Positions 7,944 through 16,840 of a stretch of 64,000 bases of DNA are shown piece after piece. The position numbers and the translations under genes were made by a program. The DNA is taken from positions 62,001 to 126,000 of the forward strand of contig CAMWXJ010000003.1 of the NCBI GenBank assembly GCA_947178215.1. The letters are read 5' to 3'. Below the pieces are notes generated by a model, which did no database searches, had not been told where the DNA came from, and was given only the letters and a program-made list of their open reading frames with translations. Source of the DNA: an uncultured Porphyromonadaceae bacterium. Its GTDB lineage: Bacteria; Bacteroidota; Bacteroidia; Bacteroidales; Muribaculaceae. The first letter of the stretch is position 1. Each line of letters begins with the position of its first letter.

Positions 7944-9817
7944 AGGCTTATACGGTCGGTGAGTCCGCTCGGGCGGAAGTTGACGAAATAGAGGTCATCG
8001 TTGACGTGTCCCTTTACACCGGCGGGGCTGACGAAGCGGAAAGCGTTCTGCACGCCGTGATATACGGGAGCATTGGCCAGAGTGTCACCGCCTGAAAGCA
8101 CTTTTACAAGAAACATGCCGGTGTCAAATCCGAGCAGGCCCTGACGCGGCACGGCGGCGGCCATAGGCTCGCCATACCACCGCTCGTAAGCCTCCTCAAC
8201 GCGCTTGGCCCACGGGTCGTCGGGGCTCGTGAAGAAGCGCGAATAAACATAGGTGTTGAGCGCGTGCATGTTGGAAAGAGTCTCGCCACGGAATGTGGTC
8301 CACTCGGGGTAGCCGTAGAGTCTTACCGGGTCGTAGCTCGTCATCTGTGTCTTGAGTTCGATGAGCGACGGGAGGATGCGGTTGAGGTCGGCCTGACGCG
8401 AGCTCACGGGGATGAACGCGTAGCGGCCGGTACGGTCGAGCGCGGCGAGGTCGGAAGCCGTGAGGCTTCCATTGTAGCCGATTGTCAGATACTCTATGCC
8501 GACGTTGCGCAGACGGGAGGTCAGCGCGCTCACAAACTCTTTCTTGTCGCCATCAGCGCCTTCGGGCGACACTATCACGGGCGTGATGCCGTCGCGGAAA
8601 TGGGTCAGCATGGCTTCGATTGCCTGATGGTACATGTCGTCGTGCGGGATGGTGGCCTGATAGAGCGACGGCGTGTCGGTATAAGTCCTGTCGGCTACAA
8701 CAAACAGGTTCATGACGTCGATTCCACGCGGAGCGGCCCAAGTGGCGAGTGCGTCGAGCTGACGGGCATTGTCGGGCGCGATGATGACTGAGGCTTCGGC
8801 AAGACGCGGGTCGGAGAGAATGTTGTCGAGCGAACTGTCAGCACCGCGCGAGTCAAAGGCGGTGATATGTATCGGACGCTCCGACGCGCGCATTGAATCG
8901 ACAGCGATAAGGAAGCCTTTGTACCACTCTGTCATAAGTTCGGCGCGGCGTCCGCGCTGCTCTTCGCCGAGCATGAATGGAAGCACCACGGCTATATTGA
9001 CATCCTTGGATGCCGGCGCGGGAGCCGTGACGGCCTCAGGGGTCGATGGCACGATAGAGTCGACCCTGACCGGGTCGGGCAACACCACGGGTTGAGGCGA
9101 GGGGTCGGGACGCTTCACCTCAATCGGCGCAGGGAGCGACGGATGGTCGGCTGTAGTAGTGCTTGCGGGTATGCGGAGCTTCATTCCCTCGCGCAACAGC
9201 GCTACATCGGGATTGGCCTCTTCGAGCGCGGCGACGCTCACTCCGTGGGTGTGCGCTATCGAGTAAAATGTCTCCTTGTCCTTCACCACATATTCGGTGT
9301 AGCCCGGCGTGGCAGCCGGCGTATCGCCCGCAGGTTCGGAAGCGCCCGCAGACTCGGAGGCGGCGGGCGCATCCGAGACGACAATACGGTCGCCTTCGCG
9401 CACGCCGCGCTCACGCAGACCGGGATTCCACTGTTCGAGCTTCGAGGGGGTCACGCCATAGGCGCGGGCTATCGAGTAGATAGTCTCGCGGCTGGCGGCC
9501 ACATGTATTTTACGGTCAGCGGCCGACGAAGCTGCGGTAGCGGCGACAGGCTCGCCGTTGACCGGAAAGAGGAGTCGCTGAAACGCTTTCAGCCCCTCTT
9601 CGGCCACACTCGGATTGCTCGCCACGAGCTGCTCCTTGGTGATGCCAAGCGCGCGGCATATCGAATATACGGTCTGCTTTGGGGCCACGTCGTAATAGTG
9701 GTAGGAGCGGCCGTTGACAGTAGTGACCGGAAGGTCGTCGATGCCGGCCATGGCCGAAACGGGGGTCATGGCGAGCATCAGCGAAAATATGGAGTTTAAC
9801 AGATAGCGTCGTTTCAT
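7940..9817 (-). CDS. LysM protein fused to a periplasmic binding-protein-like domain
   Basis: From the ATG at 9817 the protein has 625 residues with a clean signal peptide (MKRRYLLNSIFSLMLAMTPVSAMAG). Three LysM repeats, which bind peptidoglycan glycans, lie at about 38-86, 104-148 and 174-217; each has the form TVYSIxxxxGIxxxxLxxxNP. A proline-rich linker follows. From about 273 (VNIAVVLPFMLGEE) to the end is a type I periplasmic-binding-protein-like fold similar to amino-acid ABC substrate-binding proteins. This fusion is a recurrent Bacteroidetes envelope protein; its ligand is unknown. An ATG at 9841 would add eight residues. It lies between NDH-2 and the PorT-like gene in one operon. Confidence 0.85.
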   Translation of the reverse strand: MKRRYLLNSIFSLMLAMTPVSAMAGIDDLPVTTVNGRSYHYYDVAPKQTVYSICRALGITKEQLVASNPSVAEEGLKAFQRLLFPVNGEPVAATAASSAADRKIHVAASRETIYSIARAYGVTPSKLEQWNPGLRERGVREGDRIVVSDAPAASESAGASEPAGDTPAATPGYTEYVVKDKETFYSIAHTHGVSVAALEEANPDVALLREGMKLRIPASTTTADHPSLPAPIEVKRPDPSPQPVVLPDPVRVDSIVPSTPEAVTAPAPASKDVNIAVVLPFMLGEEQRGRRAELMTEWYKGFLIAVDSMRASERPIHITAFDSRGADSSLDNILSDPRLAEASVIIAPDNARQLDALATWAAPRGIDVMNLFVVADRTYTDTPSLYQATIPHDDMYHQAIEAMLTHFRDGITPVIVSPEGADGDKKEFVSALTSRLRNVGIEYLTIGYNGSLTASDLAALDRTGRYAFIPVSSRQADLNRILPSLIELKTQMTSYDPVRLYGYPEWTTFRGETLSNMHALNTYVYSRFFTSPDDPWAKRVEEAYERWYGEPMAAAVPRQGLLGFDTGMFLVKVLSGGDTLANAPVYHGVQNAFRFVSPAGVKGHVNDDLYFVNFRPSGLTDRISL

Positions 9818-9863
9818 ATCAAGAGTATAACGTTTCCGCATCAATGCTTAAAACACACACGCG

Positions 9864-11153
9864 TCAGCGCTCGCCCCAGCGGTGACGTAGTGGGAACTTG
9901 GTGGAGTGGAGAAGCATGCGGAGCGATGTTGAGTAGGTGAAGTAAGCCCATACCCAGTTGATGAGCACGGTGAGTTTGTTGCGCATGCCGAGGAGCGAGA
10001 TGAGGTGTACAAACATCCACGCAAACCAGGCGAAAGTGCCTTTGAGGTGTACGCCGTTGTTGAGGTCGGCCACGGCGAGGTTGCGGCCTACGGTGGCCAT
10101 GGAGCCTTTGTCCTTGTATACAAAAGGCTTGTCCCAGGTGTCGGTATTGAGGGCATGGGCGAGGTGGCGCGCCTGCTGTATGGCTGGCTGTGCGAGCTGC
10201 GGATGTCCTTTGGGATATTTGTCGGTAATCATGCAGGCGATGTCGCCTACGGCGAATATGTCGGTGAGGCCTTTGACGCGGTTCTGCTCGTCGACCTCGA
10301 AACGGTTGCCACGGCCGGGGCGGTAGTCGGTGCCCTCGAAGAGGAATGTCTCGCCGGTGACGCCGGCGGTCCATAGTACCATTTCGGCGTAGATGGTGGA
10401 GCCGTCTTTGAGCGTGATAACGTTGTCGCGGTAGGTTTCGAGGAGCTTGCCGAGGCGCACGTCGACCATAAGGTCTTTGAGATATTTGAGTGCTTCTTCC
10501 GACGCCTGCGGGCTCATGGGGCCGAGTACACGGTCGGTGCCTTCGAGGAGTATGATCTGGAGGTCTTCGCTGTTGATGCCGGGATATTCGCGTTGCAGGA
10601 TATAGCGTTTCAGCTCGCCTATCGCGCCGGCGATTTCCACACCGGTAGGTCCGCCGCCCACCACTACGAAGCTGAGGAGCCGGCGGCGGCGCTGCGGGTC
10701 GTCGGGGCAGAGGCTGGCGCGTTCCAGGCGGTCGAGGATTTCGTTGCGGCAGCGGGTAGCTTCGGCCGCGCTCTTCATCGTAAACACGTTTTTGATGAGC
10801 TCGGGATTGCCAAAAAAGTTGTTGGTGGTGCCGGCGCAGATTACGAGCTTGTCGTACTCTATGGTCTCGAACTGGGTGCGCACCTCCTTGCGGAGCACGT
10901 CGATGGTGTGAACGTCGCCCATGTGATATGACAGTCCCTCGGTGCCGAGCTTGCGGAGCTCGCGGCGGAACGGGAACGAGATGTTGCCCGGGTCGAGGCC
11001 GCCCGACGCAATCTGATAGAAGAGCGGCGGGAAACTATGGAAGTTGTTGCGGTCGACGAGTGTGATTTCAAAGCGGTCCTTGTCGAGATACTTTGTGAGG
11101 TTGAGACCGGCGAAGCCTCCGCCTACTATCACTATGCGTTCCTTTGCTGTCAT
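9864..11153 (-). CDS. ndh: Type II NADH dehydrogenase (NAD(P)/FAD-dependent oxidoreductase)
   Basis: This is a single-subunit NADH:quinone oxidoreductase on the inner face of the cytoplasmic membrane. From the ATG at 11153 it has 429 residues, the usual size. Residues 7-19 (IVIVGGGFAGLNL) bind FAD, and FVVVGGGPTGVEIAGAIGEL near 165 binds NADH. The C-terminus (FAWMFVHLISLLGMRNK and a following aromatic stretch) is the amphipathic membrane-binding region of NDH-2. An in-frame TTG 17 codons upstream is possible, but the extension is not conserved and ATG is preferred. It is cotranscribed with the VanX-like gene upstream (47-base gap). Confidence 0.92.
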   Translation of the reverse strand: MTAKERIVIVGGGFAGLNLTKYLDKDRFEITLVDRNNFHSFPPLFYQIASGGLDPGNISFPFRRELRKLGTEGLSYHMGDVHTIDVLRKEVRTQFETIEYDKLVICAGTTNNFFGNPELIKNVFTMKSAAEATRCRNEILDRLERASLCPDDPQRRRRLLSFVVVGGGPTGVEIAGAIGELKRYILQREYPGINSEDLQIILLEGTDRVLGPMSPQASEEALKYLKDLMVDVRLGKLLETYRDNVITLKDGSTIYAEMVLWTAGVTGETFLFEGTDYRPGRGNRFEVDEQNRVKGLTDIFAVGDIACMITDKYPKGHPQLAQPAIQQARHLAHALNTDTWDKPFVYKDKGSMATVGRNLAVADLNNGVHLKGTFAWFAWMFVHLISLLGMRNKLTVLINWVWAYFTYSTSLRMLLHSTKFPLRHRWGER

Positions 11154-11200
11154 AGGTCTAACGGGTGTGTTGTTTAGAGTATTTGGGCGAATGAATTGTT

Positions 11201-11893
11201 TCAAAAATCAAGAAGCCGGTAACGGCGGCGCGCCTCGGCGCGTGAGCGTAGATTGAAGTGCCACCACTCCGACCGCAGCGGCATAAAGCCGGCCTCTTTC
11301 ATAACGCGGCGCAGCAGCAGGCGGTTGTCGCGCTCGGCGGCAGTGATTGTGCCACGCGCCACGAGCTCGTCCTCGCGGTCGATGTTGGCCTCGGGGCCAA
11401 GGTGGTCGATTGGTGTGCCCATGGGTAACTCGCGCCCGAGGGCATCGACAATGGTTATGTCGACGGCGAGTCCATAGTTGTGGAGGCCGCCGCCGTTGAC
11501 GGGGTTACTGACGTAGGGCGCCATAGGAGTACCGCGCACCGTGCGATACATCTTGCGCTGCACCGACATAGGACGTGCCGCGTCGGCTATGAGCAGGCGC
11601 AGGCCGGGATGCGAGGCGGTAAGCGCCTCCTGGGCTCGGGCGAGAGCTGCGGCAGCCTCGGGATGGAGATAGGCTGTGGCGAAGCCCTCGGGATACATAG
11701 CCGCTCCGGTGAAATTGTCGTCGCGGCCATACATCAGGCTCACCTTGATTGCAGGGTCGGAAGCTGCCGCGTCGACCATTCCCGCCGTTTCCATGCGGGC
11801 GCAGAGTGAGTCGGCGGGCGTAGCTGTGCCGGCTCGTAAGAGCTCGGTGGCGGCGACCGCGGCGACAGTAATCATTAATCGCAGGGCAATCAT
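11201..11893 (-). CDS. D-alanyl-D-alanine dipeptidase, VanX/DdpX family (M15D)
   Basis: This is a 230-residue zinc dipeptidase expected to cleave D-Ala-D-Ala or short cell-wall peptides. A hydrophobic N-terminus (MIALRLMITVAAVAA) suggests export. The zinc and catalytic residues are all present with VanX spacing: H138 and D145 in LHNYGLAVD, then E209 and H212 in SEWWHF. Residues RPMSVQRKMY match the conserved substrate region. No vanH/vanA neighbours are present, so a role in murein turnover rather than glycopeptide resistance is inferred. A TAATTTTG box begins only five bases before the ATG, so the message may be nearly leaderless or may start at the internal ATG at 11875. Confidence 0.92.
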   Translation of the reverse strand: MIALRLMITVAAVAATELLRAGTATPADSLCARMETAGMVDAAASDPAIKVSLMYGRDDNFTGAAMYPEGFATAYLHPEAAAALARAQEALTASHPGLRLLIADAARPMSVQRKMYRTVRGTPMAPYVSNPVNGGGLHNYGLAVDITIVDALGRELPMGTPIDHLGPEANIDREDELVARGTITAAERDNRLLLRRVMKEAGFMPLRSEWWHFNLRSRAEARRRYRLLDF

Positions 11894-11897
11894 TTCG

Positions 11898-11905
11898 CAA
11901 AATTA
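11898..11905 (-). promoter_or_regulatory. -7 box very close to the VanX-like start codon
   Basis: On the minus strand TAATTTTG fits TAnnTTTG. It lies four bases before the annotated ATG, so transcription would begin at about the start codon. Confidence 0.45.
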
Positions 11906-11950
11906 ATCTTTTTTATTGTGATAGAGGACGCATAATTGGTATTTTCAAGT

Positions 11951-11958
11951 TATTTTTG
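11951..11958 (+). promoter_or_regulatory. -7 box for the TPR gene (TATTTTTG)
   Basis: TATTTTTG fits TAnnTTTG and lies 26 bases before the GTG start of the TPR gene. No good TTG element is seen upstream. Confidence 0.5.
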
Positions 11959-11984
11959 CGGAAATATTTCTGTAATCGAAAAAA

Positions 11985-14081
11985 GTGAATACCATAAGGC
12001 GCTATATCACCGTTGCGGCAGCCGTCATCACAGGCATAGCCGCCGCGGTTGCACAAATCAATGTCGACCAGGTCATCAGAGTGGGGCGCAATGCGCTCTA
12101 CTTCGAGGACTATGTACTGTCAATCCAATATTTCAACAAAGCCATTACCGCGAAGCCATATCTGGCCCAGCCCTATTTCTATCGCGCCATGGCAAAATAC
12201 AGCCTCGACGACATGAGCGGCGCCGAGGCCGACGCCACCCTCGCCATTGACCGCAATCCGTTCATCACCGACGCCTACGAGCTGCGAGGAGTGGCGCGCC
12301 ACAACACCGGCGACCTGAAAGGCGCCATTGCCGACTACAACAAAGTGCTGAGCATGATGCCGGTCAACAAGGGCGTGCTCTATAACCTCGCAATGGCCCA
12401 GCAGGAGATACACCAGCCCGACAGTGCGGAGGCAACTTTCCGCCGGCTGTTTGAGCTCGCGCCGGGCTACGAGCGCGCCTATCTCGGCTACGCCCGATTC
12501 CTGCTCGAAAAAGGCGACACCGCCACGGCCCGCGAAAACGTAGACCTCGCACTGAAAACCAACAAGTTTAACATCGGCGCCCTGCTGCTCCACGCCAATC
12601 TTGCGATGAAAGACGGCAAAGAGGGCTACACCACCGCCCTCGCCGACATGGACGAGGCTATACGCCTCGAGCCACGCCAGAGCGGACTCTTTGTCAACCG
12701 CGCTTTTCTGCGCCACGAGCTCGACGACTATTACGGCGCCATGAGCGACTATGACTACGCATTGCAACTTGACCCTAACAACACCGGCGCATACTTCAAC
12801 CGCGCCATGCTCCGCGCCGAGGTTGGCGACAACGACCGCGCCGTGGCCGACCTCGACCGAGTGGTGGCCCTGACAGGCTCGCGCGACTACCGCGCCCTGT
12901 TCAACCGCGCAATGATAAACAAGAACCGCGGCCGCATGGACGACGCCATGGCCGACGCCGACGCCATAATCGCCGCGTTTCCCGACATGGCCGCCGCATG
13001 GTTCCTGCGTTCCGACATATTGCAGGCCATGGGCCGTCGAAAAGACGCCGACAACGACTATCAGCACTCCCTCGCACTTGCACGCAAGCTCAAAAGCGAC
13101 AGCCAAAAGAGCGACGGTGAGGGCACAGCGGCACCGATAGCCGGGTCGGGCGACAACGACGACCCGTTCATGAACTTCGACCCTGAGCAGACCGACGCCG
13201 TGGCCGGACGCTTCATGTCGCTTATCACGGTGGAAACGGAGAGCGAGCGTGAAAGCGCCGGAGCCTTCGGCGCCACAGGCTCGAACCGACAGGGCGTAAT
13301 ACGAGGCCGTGTGCAGGACGCCGACCCTACCGTAGAACTTGAACCGCTCTTTGTAGCCACATATTACACCTCGCCCACCGAGCTCAAACCGTCGGGCGAC
13401 TACATGAAAGAGGCCGAGGATGTCAACGCAACGCGTCAGCTCCGCTACCTGCTGCAAATCACCAACCACGAGTCGCCGCTCACCGACACGGAAGATATAC
13501 AGCGCCACTTCGAGAGCGTAGACTACTACACTTCATACATATCCACCCACGCCCCGAGAGCTATCGACTATTTCGGACGCGGTATGGACTTCATGACCGT
13601 ACGCGACTACACCCGCGCCATAGCCGATTTCACTCAGGCGGCCTCGCTGTCGAACGACTTCACCCTTGCCTACTTCATGCGAGCCATAGCTCGTTTGCGC
13701 GAAGCTGAATCGGCAGCCGGCACGGAGACAATGACCGGCGGCAACGGCATGGCGGCCACCGACGTCAAGCCCGACAAGCACCGCATGGCCGCACGTCAGG
13801 CCATAGCCGACCTCGACACAGTAATCGCCCTATCCCCCCGCCTCGCCATAGCCCACTACAACAAGGGCGTGGTGTATGCGGCCGCCGGAGACTTCACCTC
13901 GGCTCTCTCGGCTTTCAACGAGGCGATAACGCTGAAGCCCGACATGGGCGAGGCCTACTACAACCGCGGCTACGTCTACTTCCGCCTCGGCAACGCCGCC
14001 GAGGGCTCTGCCGACCTCTCACACGCCGGCCAGCTCGGCATAGTGCCGAGTTATTCGCTGTTGAAGCGGATGCACAACTGA
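11985..14081 (+). CDS. Exported tetratricopeptide-repeat protein
   Basis: The protein has 698 residues and starts at a GTG, because no suitable ATG precedes the signal peptide (MNTIRRYITVAAAVITGIAA). Tetratricopeptide repeats fill residues about 25-360 and again about 515-690; typical units are YFNKAITAKPYLAQPYFYRAMA and AISDYDYALQLDPNNTGAYFNR-like blocks. A low-complexity acidic linker of about 150 residues separates the two arrays. TPR arrays serve as protein-binding scaffolds, here probably in the periplasm. The gene is followed 15 bases later by the degenerate UvrD-like gene, so they are probably one operon. No enzyme motif is seen. Confidence 0.88.
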   Translation: MNTIRRYITVAAAVITGIAAAVAQINVDQVIRVGRNALYFEDYVLSIQYFNKAITAKPYLAQPYFYRAMAKYSLDDMSGAEADATLAIDRNPFITDAYELRGVARHNTGDLKGAIADYNKVLSMMPVNKGVLYNLAMAQQEIHQPDSAEATFRRLFELAPGYERAYLGYARFLLEKGDTATARENVDLALKTNKFNIGALLLHANLAMKDGKEGYTTALADMDEAIRLEPRQSGLFVNRAFLRHELDDYYGAMSDYDYALQLDPNNTGAYFNRAMLRAEVGDNDRAVADLDRVVALTGSRDYRALFNRAMINKNRGRMDDAMADADAIIAAFPDMAAAWFLRSDILQAMGRRKDADNDYQHSLALARKLKSDSQKSDGEGTAAPIAGSGDNDDPFMNFDPEQTDAVAGRFMSLITVETESERESAGAFGATGSNRQGVIRGRVQDADPTVELEPLFVATYYTSPTELKPSGDYMKEAEDVNATRQLRYLLQITNHESPLTDTEDIQRHFESVDYYTSYISTHAPRAIDYFGRGMDFMTVRDYTRAIADFTQAASLSNDFTLAYFMRAIARLREAESAAGTETMTGGNGMAATDVKPDKHRMAARQAIADLDTVIALSPRLAIAHYNKGVVYAAAGDFTSALSAFNEAITLKPDMGEAYYNRGYVYFRLGNAAEGSADLSHAGQLGIVPSYSLLKRMHN

Positions 14082-14096
14082 TCTCCACAGCCAATC

Positions 14097-15134
14097 ATGC
14101 GACGGCTATGGCATAAGGTTATCTCACTGTTGCGACGCCTCATACGACGCGACAGTCCGGAACCTGTGCCGGCGCCGGCACAACGCGGCTACCGCTCGGT
14201 CACCGGAGGCTCGGCCGCCACACTCGCAGCCATGCTCGCAGCCGAGGCCGCCGAAGCCATGGAACAGCCGGGGCGCGTTCTTGTAGTCACATCCACCGAA
14301 CGCGAGGCCGCCGCCATAATGACTTCGACCGGAGCCTTCAATGCTTCCAGGCATCTTGTTGTGTCGCCACGCGGCCTGTGCTGCTCGCTTATTGCGGCCG
14401 ACCGTCTGAGCCTCGACGAAGATATAGCCGGCGAGGCCCTCAACGCGCTCGACGCTTCGGGTGTAGGCAACATCTACGGCACCGTGATCGTGAGCGAGGC
14501 ACAGAACCTCTCCCCTGCTCTGATTGAGATTATCGACCGCCTTACCGATCGCGCCCACCACTCCACAACCTACTTTTTCGCTCCCCGACGCGCCATATTT
14601 GCTTTTGCCGGCGCTTCTGTCCCGACGCTTGCTCTGCTGAGGGCAAGAACAGGCCGACGCACCGTCACGGTGTCACGCCGAGAGCCGGCAGCCGTGACAC
14701 TCAAACCGCTCACGGCTCCCGACACCGAAAGCGCCGTAACCCTGGCGGTGGATGTCGCGACAGAGCGCAACGCAAAAGGTAGCAGTGTGATGATACTTAC
14801 GCGGACCAATGCCGAAGGGCGCCTCGCCTCAGAGCTACTTGCCCGCCGAGGCGTCGCCCACCGACTGCTTACCGCGCGGATTGTAGCTGACAGCAATCAG
14901 GCGACAGATGTGGAGCCGTGGCGCCGCTACGCAATGCGCGAGGCCGACCTCGCGCCCGACGAGCCGTTGATGGTATCGACGGTGCATACCGCTCGCGACC
15001 GCTCGCCGGCTCATGCCGTTGTGCTCGACACAGCACGGCGACGCCCCGTCGACAATCCCGCCGATGAAAACAACCGACTGTCGACCGCCTGCTCCTTAGC
15101 CACCTCAACAGCCACAATAATAAAGCAGAAGTAA
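14097..15134 (+). CDS. Degenerate UvrD/Rep-like superfamily 1 helicase-fold protein
   Basis: The 345-residue product follows the order of superfamily 1 helicase motifs but has lost key residues. TGGSAATLAAML (36-47) sits at the Walker A position without the GKT lysine. IVSEAQNLSP (131-140) matches the DEAQDxSP Walker B motif with the first Asp changed to Ser. FFAPRRAIFAFAGA (160-173) matches GDxxQxIYxFRGA with the Gln lost. MILTRTNAEGRLASELLARRG (232-252) matches motif IV, and MVSTVHTARDRSP (292-304) matches VxTxHxAKGxE. The end (RLSTACSLATST) is in the place of RLxYVAxTRA. It is probably unable to hydrolyse ATP. It starts with a basic helix (MRRLWHKVISLLRRLIRR). Function is unknown, and the family match is by eye. 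Confidence 0.7.
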   Translation: MRRLWHKVISLLRRLIRRDSPEPVPAPAQRGYRSVTGGSAATLAAMLAAEAAEAMEQPGRVLVVTSTEREAAAIMTSTGAFNASRHLVVSPRGLCCSLIAADRLSLDEDIAGEALNALDASGVGNIYGTVIVSEAQNLSPALIEIIDRLTDRAHHSTTYFFAPRRAIFAFAGASVPTLALLRARTGRRTVTVSRREPAAVTLKPLTAPDTESAVTLAVDVATERNAKGSSVMILTRTNAEGRLASELLARRGVAHRLLTARIVADSNQATDVEPWRRYAMREADLAPDEPLMVSTVHTARDRSPAHAVVLDTARRRPVDNPADENNRLSTACSLATSTATIIKQK

Positions 15135-15155
15135 GCCCGCGAGGCTACTTCTGCT
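15124..15155. terminator. Bidirectional hairpin between convergent genes
   Basis: AGCAGAAGTA-AGCC pairs with GGCTACTTCTGCT (13 pairs, one bulged A, 5-base loop). It contains the stop codon of the UvrD-like gene and lies 30 bases past the stop of mltD on the other strand, so it may serve both. Confidence 0.7.
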
Positions 15156-15184
15156 CTTATTCGGTTGATGGCGCGCAACGACGC

Positions 15185-16813
15185 TCAGCGTTTGCGCGAC
15201 TTCGACGACTTCGCTTTCGGGGCAGGGATGGTGATGGTCTGGCCCGCTTTAAGAGCCACCGAGTTGCCCATGCCGTTTGCGTCCTGAATCTGCTTGACGG
15301 TGACACCGAAGCGACGCGCGAGCTTCGACAGATTGTCGCCCGAACGCACTTTATACTTGGTGGGGCCCGCCGGCTTGGCGGCGGCTTTCTTGGCTGGGGC
15401 GGTTGTTTCGGCCTTAGGCTTGACAACCTCCTTGGGCTTCTCCGCAACGGTCTTGGTCACGGTAGCGGTAGTGTCGGGCTTGACCGTCTGGGGTGCGGCC
15501 GAGGCGGTAGCGGTGGTGTCGGCAGCCTCCGACGCGCGCTGCATTACCTGGATGTTGAGCACCTGCCCTGCCTTGACCTTGCCGCGGCTGAGCTTGTTCC
15601 ACTGCTTGATGTCGGTGGCGCTCACGCCGTATCGGCGTGCTATGTCGCGGAGATTCTCGCCGCGCTTCACGGTGTGGGTGATGTTGACAAGATGAGGCGC
15701 ATTGTCGGCGAGAGCCGACGAGTCGCGGGGCACTCCCGGCTCTACATAAGTGCGGCGCACATACTGGTCAGCGTCGGTAGTAAGTATGGCCTCGCGGCTG
15801 ATAATATAACTGAGGCACTGCTGCGAAGGGAGCACGAGTGCGTATGGGTGGTTGTTGCCGGGAATGATGTCTTTGCGAAACTGCGGATTGAGCATTCTTA
15901 TCTCCTCAACCGGTATGTTGAGCACCTGCGCTATCTGGTTGAAGTGCACTCGATCCGACACCTGCACGGTATCGGTCACAAGCTGATGCTTCACTATGGT
16001 GGGCTTTAATCCGAAATGGTCGAAATAATTCATCACGAAGTTGGCCGCGATGAAAGCTGGCACATAGCCGCGTGTTTCAGTAGGGAGATAATTGTAGATT
16101 TCCCAGAAGTCCTTTTTGCCTCCTCCGGCACGGCGCAACGCCTTGTTGACATTGCCGGGGCCACAGTTGTAGGCGGCGATAGCGAGCGACCAGTCACCAT
16201 AGATGTCGTGAAGCTGACGGAGATAGCGAGCTGCTGCTCGGCTCGACTTGCGCGGGTCGCGGCGCTGGTCTACCAGCGAGTTGATTTCGAGATCGAGGCC
16301 TCGCGCTGTTGCCGGCATGAACTGCCACAAGCCAACCGCTCCGGCGCGGCTCACGGCATTGGGGCGGAGCGCGCTCTCAATCACCGGCAGATATTGGAGT
16401 TCGAGCGGCATATTCTCCTTAGTGAGTTCCTCAACGAAAATGTTGCCGTAATAGTTGTGGAGTGCTATCATGTCGGCCACAAGAGTGCGGCGGCGGGTGA
16501 GATACATGTCGATGAAGCGCCCAACAATCTCATTGTAAGGCATCTCAATCTCGGTTGGCAAACGCGACAGCAATTCCGAGTACTGCTCCGGCGTGCCTCC
16601 GCCGCTCACCGTCGTATCGACCATTTCGACACGCTCGGTGTAGTTACGCAGATAAAAACTCTCTTCAAGCTCTTTGGTAAGAGTCTCGAAGCTCTCGGGG
16701 GGCACAACATTGGGGTCGGTAATGGAATGTTTGATGTCAAGAATCGACATGGCCGCCGATGCGGAGAGGGCGGCGAAAGAGAGGCATATTGTGGAGAATA
16801 CTCGTGAAAGCAT
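15185..16813 (-). CDS. Membrane-bound lytic transglycosylase with two LysM domains (MltD-like)
   Basis: This enzyme cleaves the glycan strands of peptidoglycan in the periplasm. It has 542 residues, with a signal peptide (MLSRVFSTICLSFAALSASA) and a goose-lysozyme-like SLT domain at about 130-260 carrying the catalytic glutamate E146 (LPVIESAL), then GLWQFMPATA and AIAAYNCGPGNV. LysM domains lie at about 375-420 and 484-530, separated by a Pro/Ala/Lys/Thr-rich linker. The tail is basic. It is the last gene of the parA-parB-DUF5683 run, a gene order conserved in Bacteroidetes, and ends at a hairpin. The relA/spoT gene often found next in this order is not here. Confidence 0.93.
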   Translation of the reverse strand: MLSRVFSTICLSFAALSASAAMSILDIKHSITDPNVVPPESFETLTKELEESFYLRNYTERVEMVDTTVSGGGTPEQYSELLSRLPTEIEMPYNEIVGRFIDMYLTRRRTLVADMIALHNYYGNIFVEELTKENMPLELQYLPVIESALRPNAVSRAGAVGLWQFMPATARGLDLEINSLVDQRRDPRKSSRAAARYLRQLHDIYGDWSLAIAAYNCGPGNVNKALRRAGGGKKDFWEIYNYLPTETRGYVPAFIAANFVMNYFDHFGLKPTIVKHQLVTDTVQVSDRVHFNQIAQVLNIPVEEIRMLNPQFRKDIIPGNNHPYALVLPSQQCLSYIISREAILTTDADQYVRRTYVEPGVPRDSSALADNAPHLVNITHTVKRGENLRDIARRYGVSATDIKQWNKLSRGKVKAGQVLNIQVMQRASEAADTTATASAAPQTVKPDTTATVTKTVAEKPKEVVKPKAETTAPAKKAAAKPAGPTKYKVRSGDNLSKLARRFGVTVKQIQDANGMGNSVALKAGQTITIPAPKAKSSKSRKR

Positions 16814-16840
16814 TTTGTGGGGCTTTAACGGATTGATGTA

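Noticed and set aside
11201-11893. Part of a vancomycin-resistance cluster
   Set aside because: The zinc residues are VanX-like but vanH, vanA and a VanR/VanS pair are absent; cell-wall recycling is more likely.
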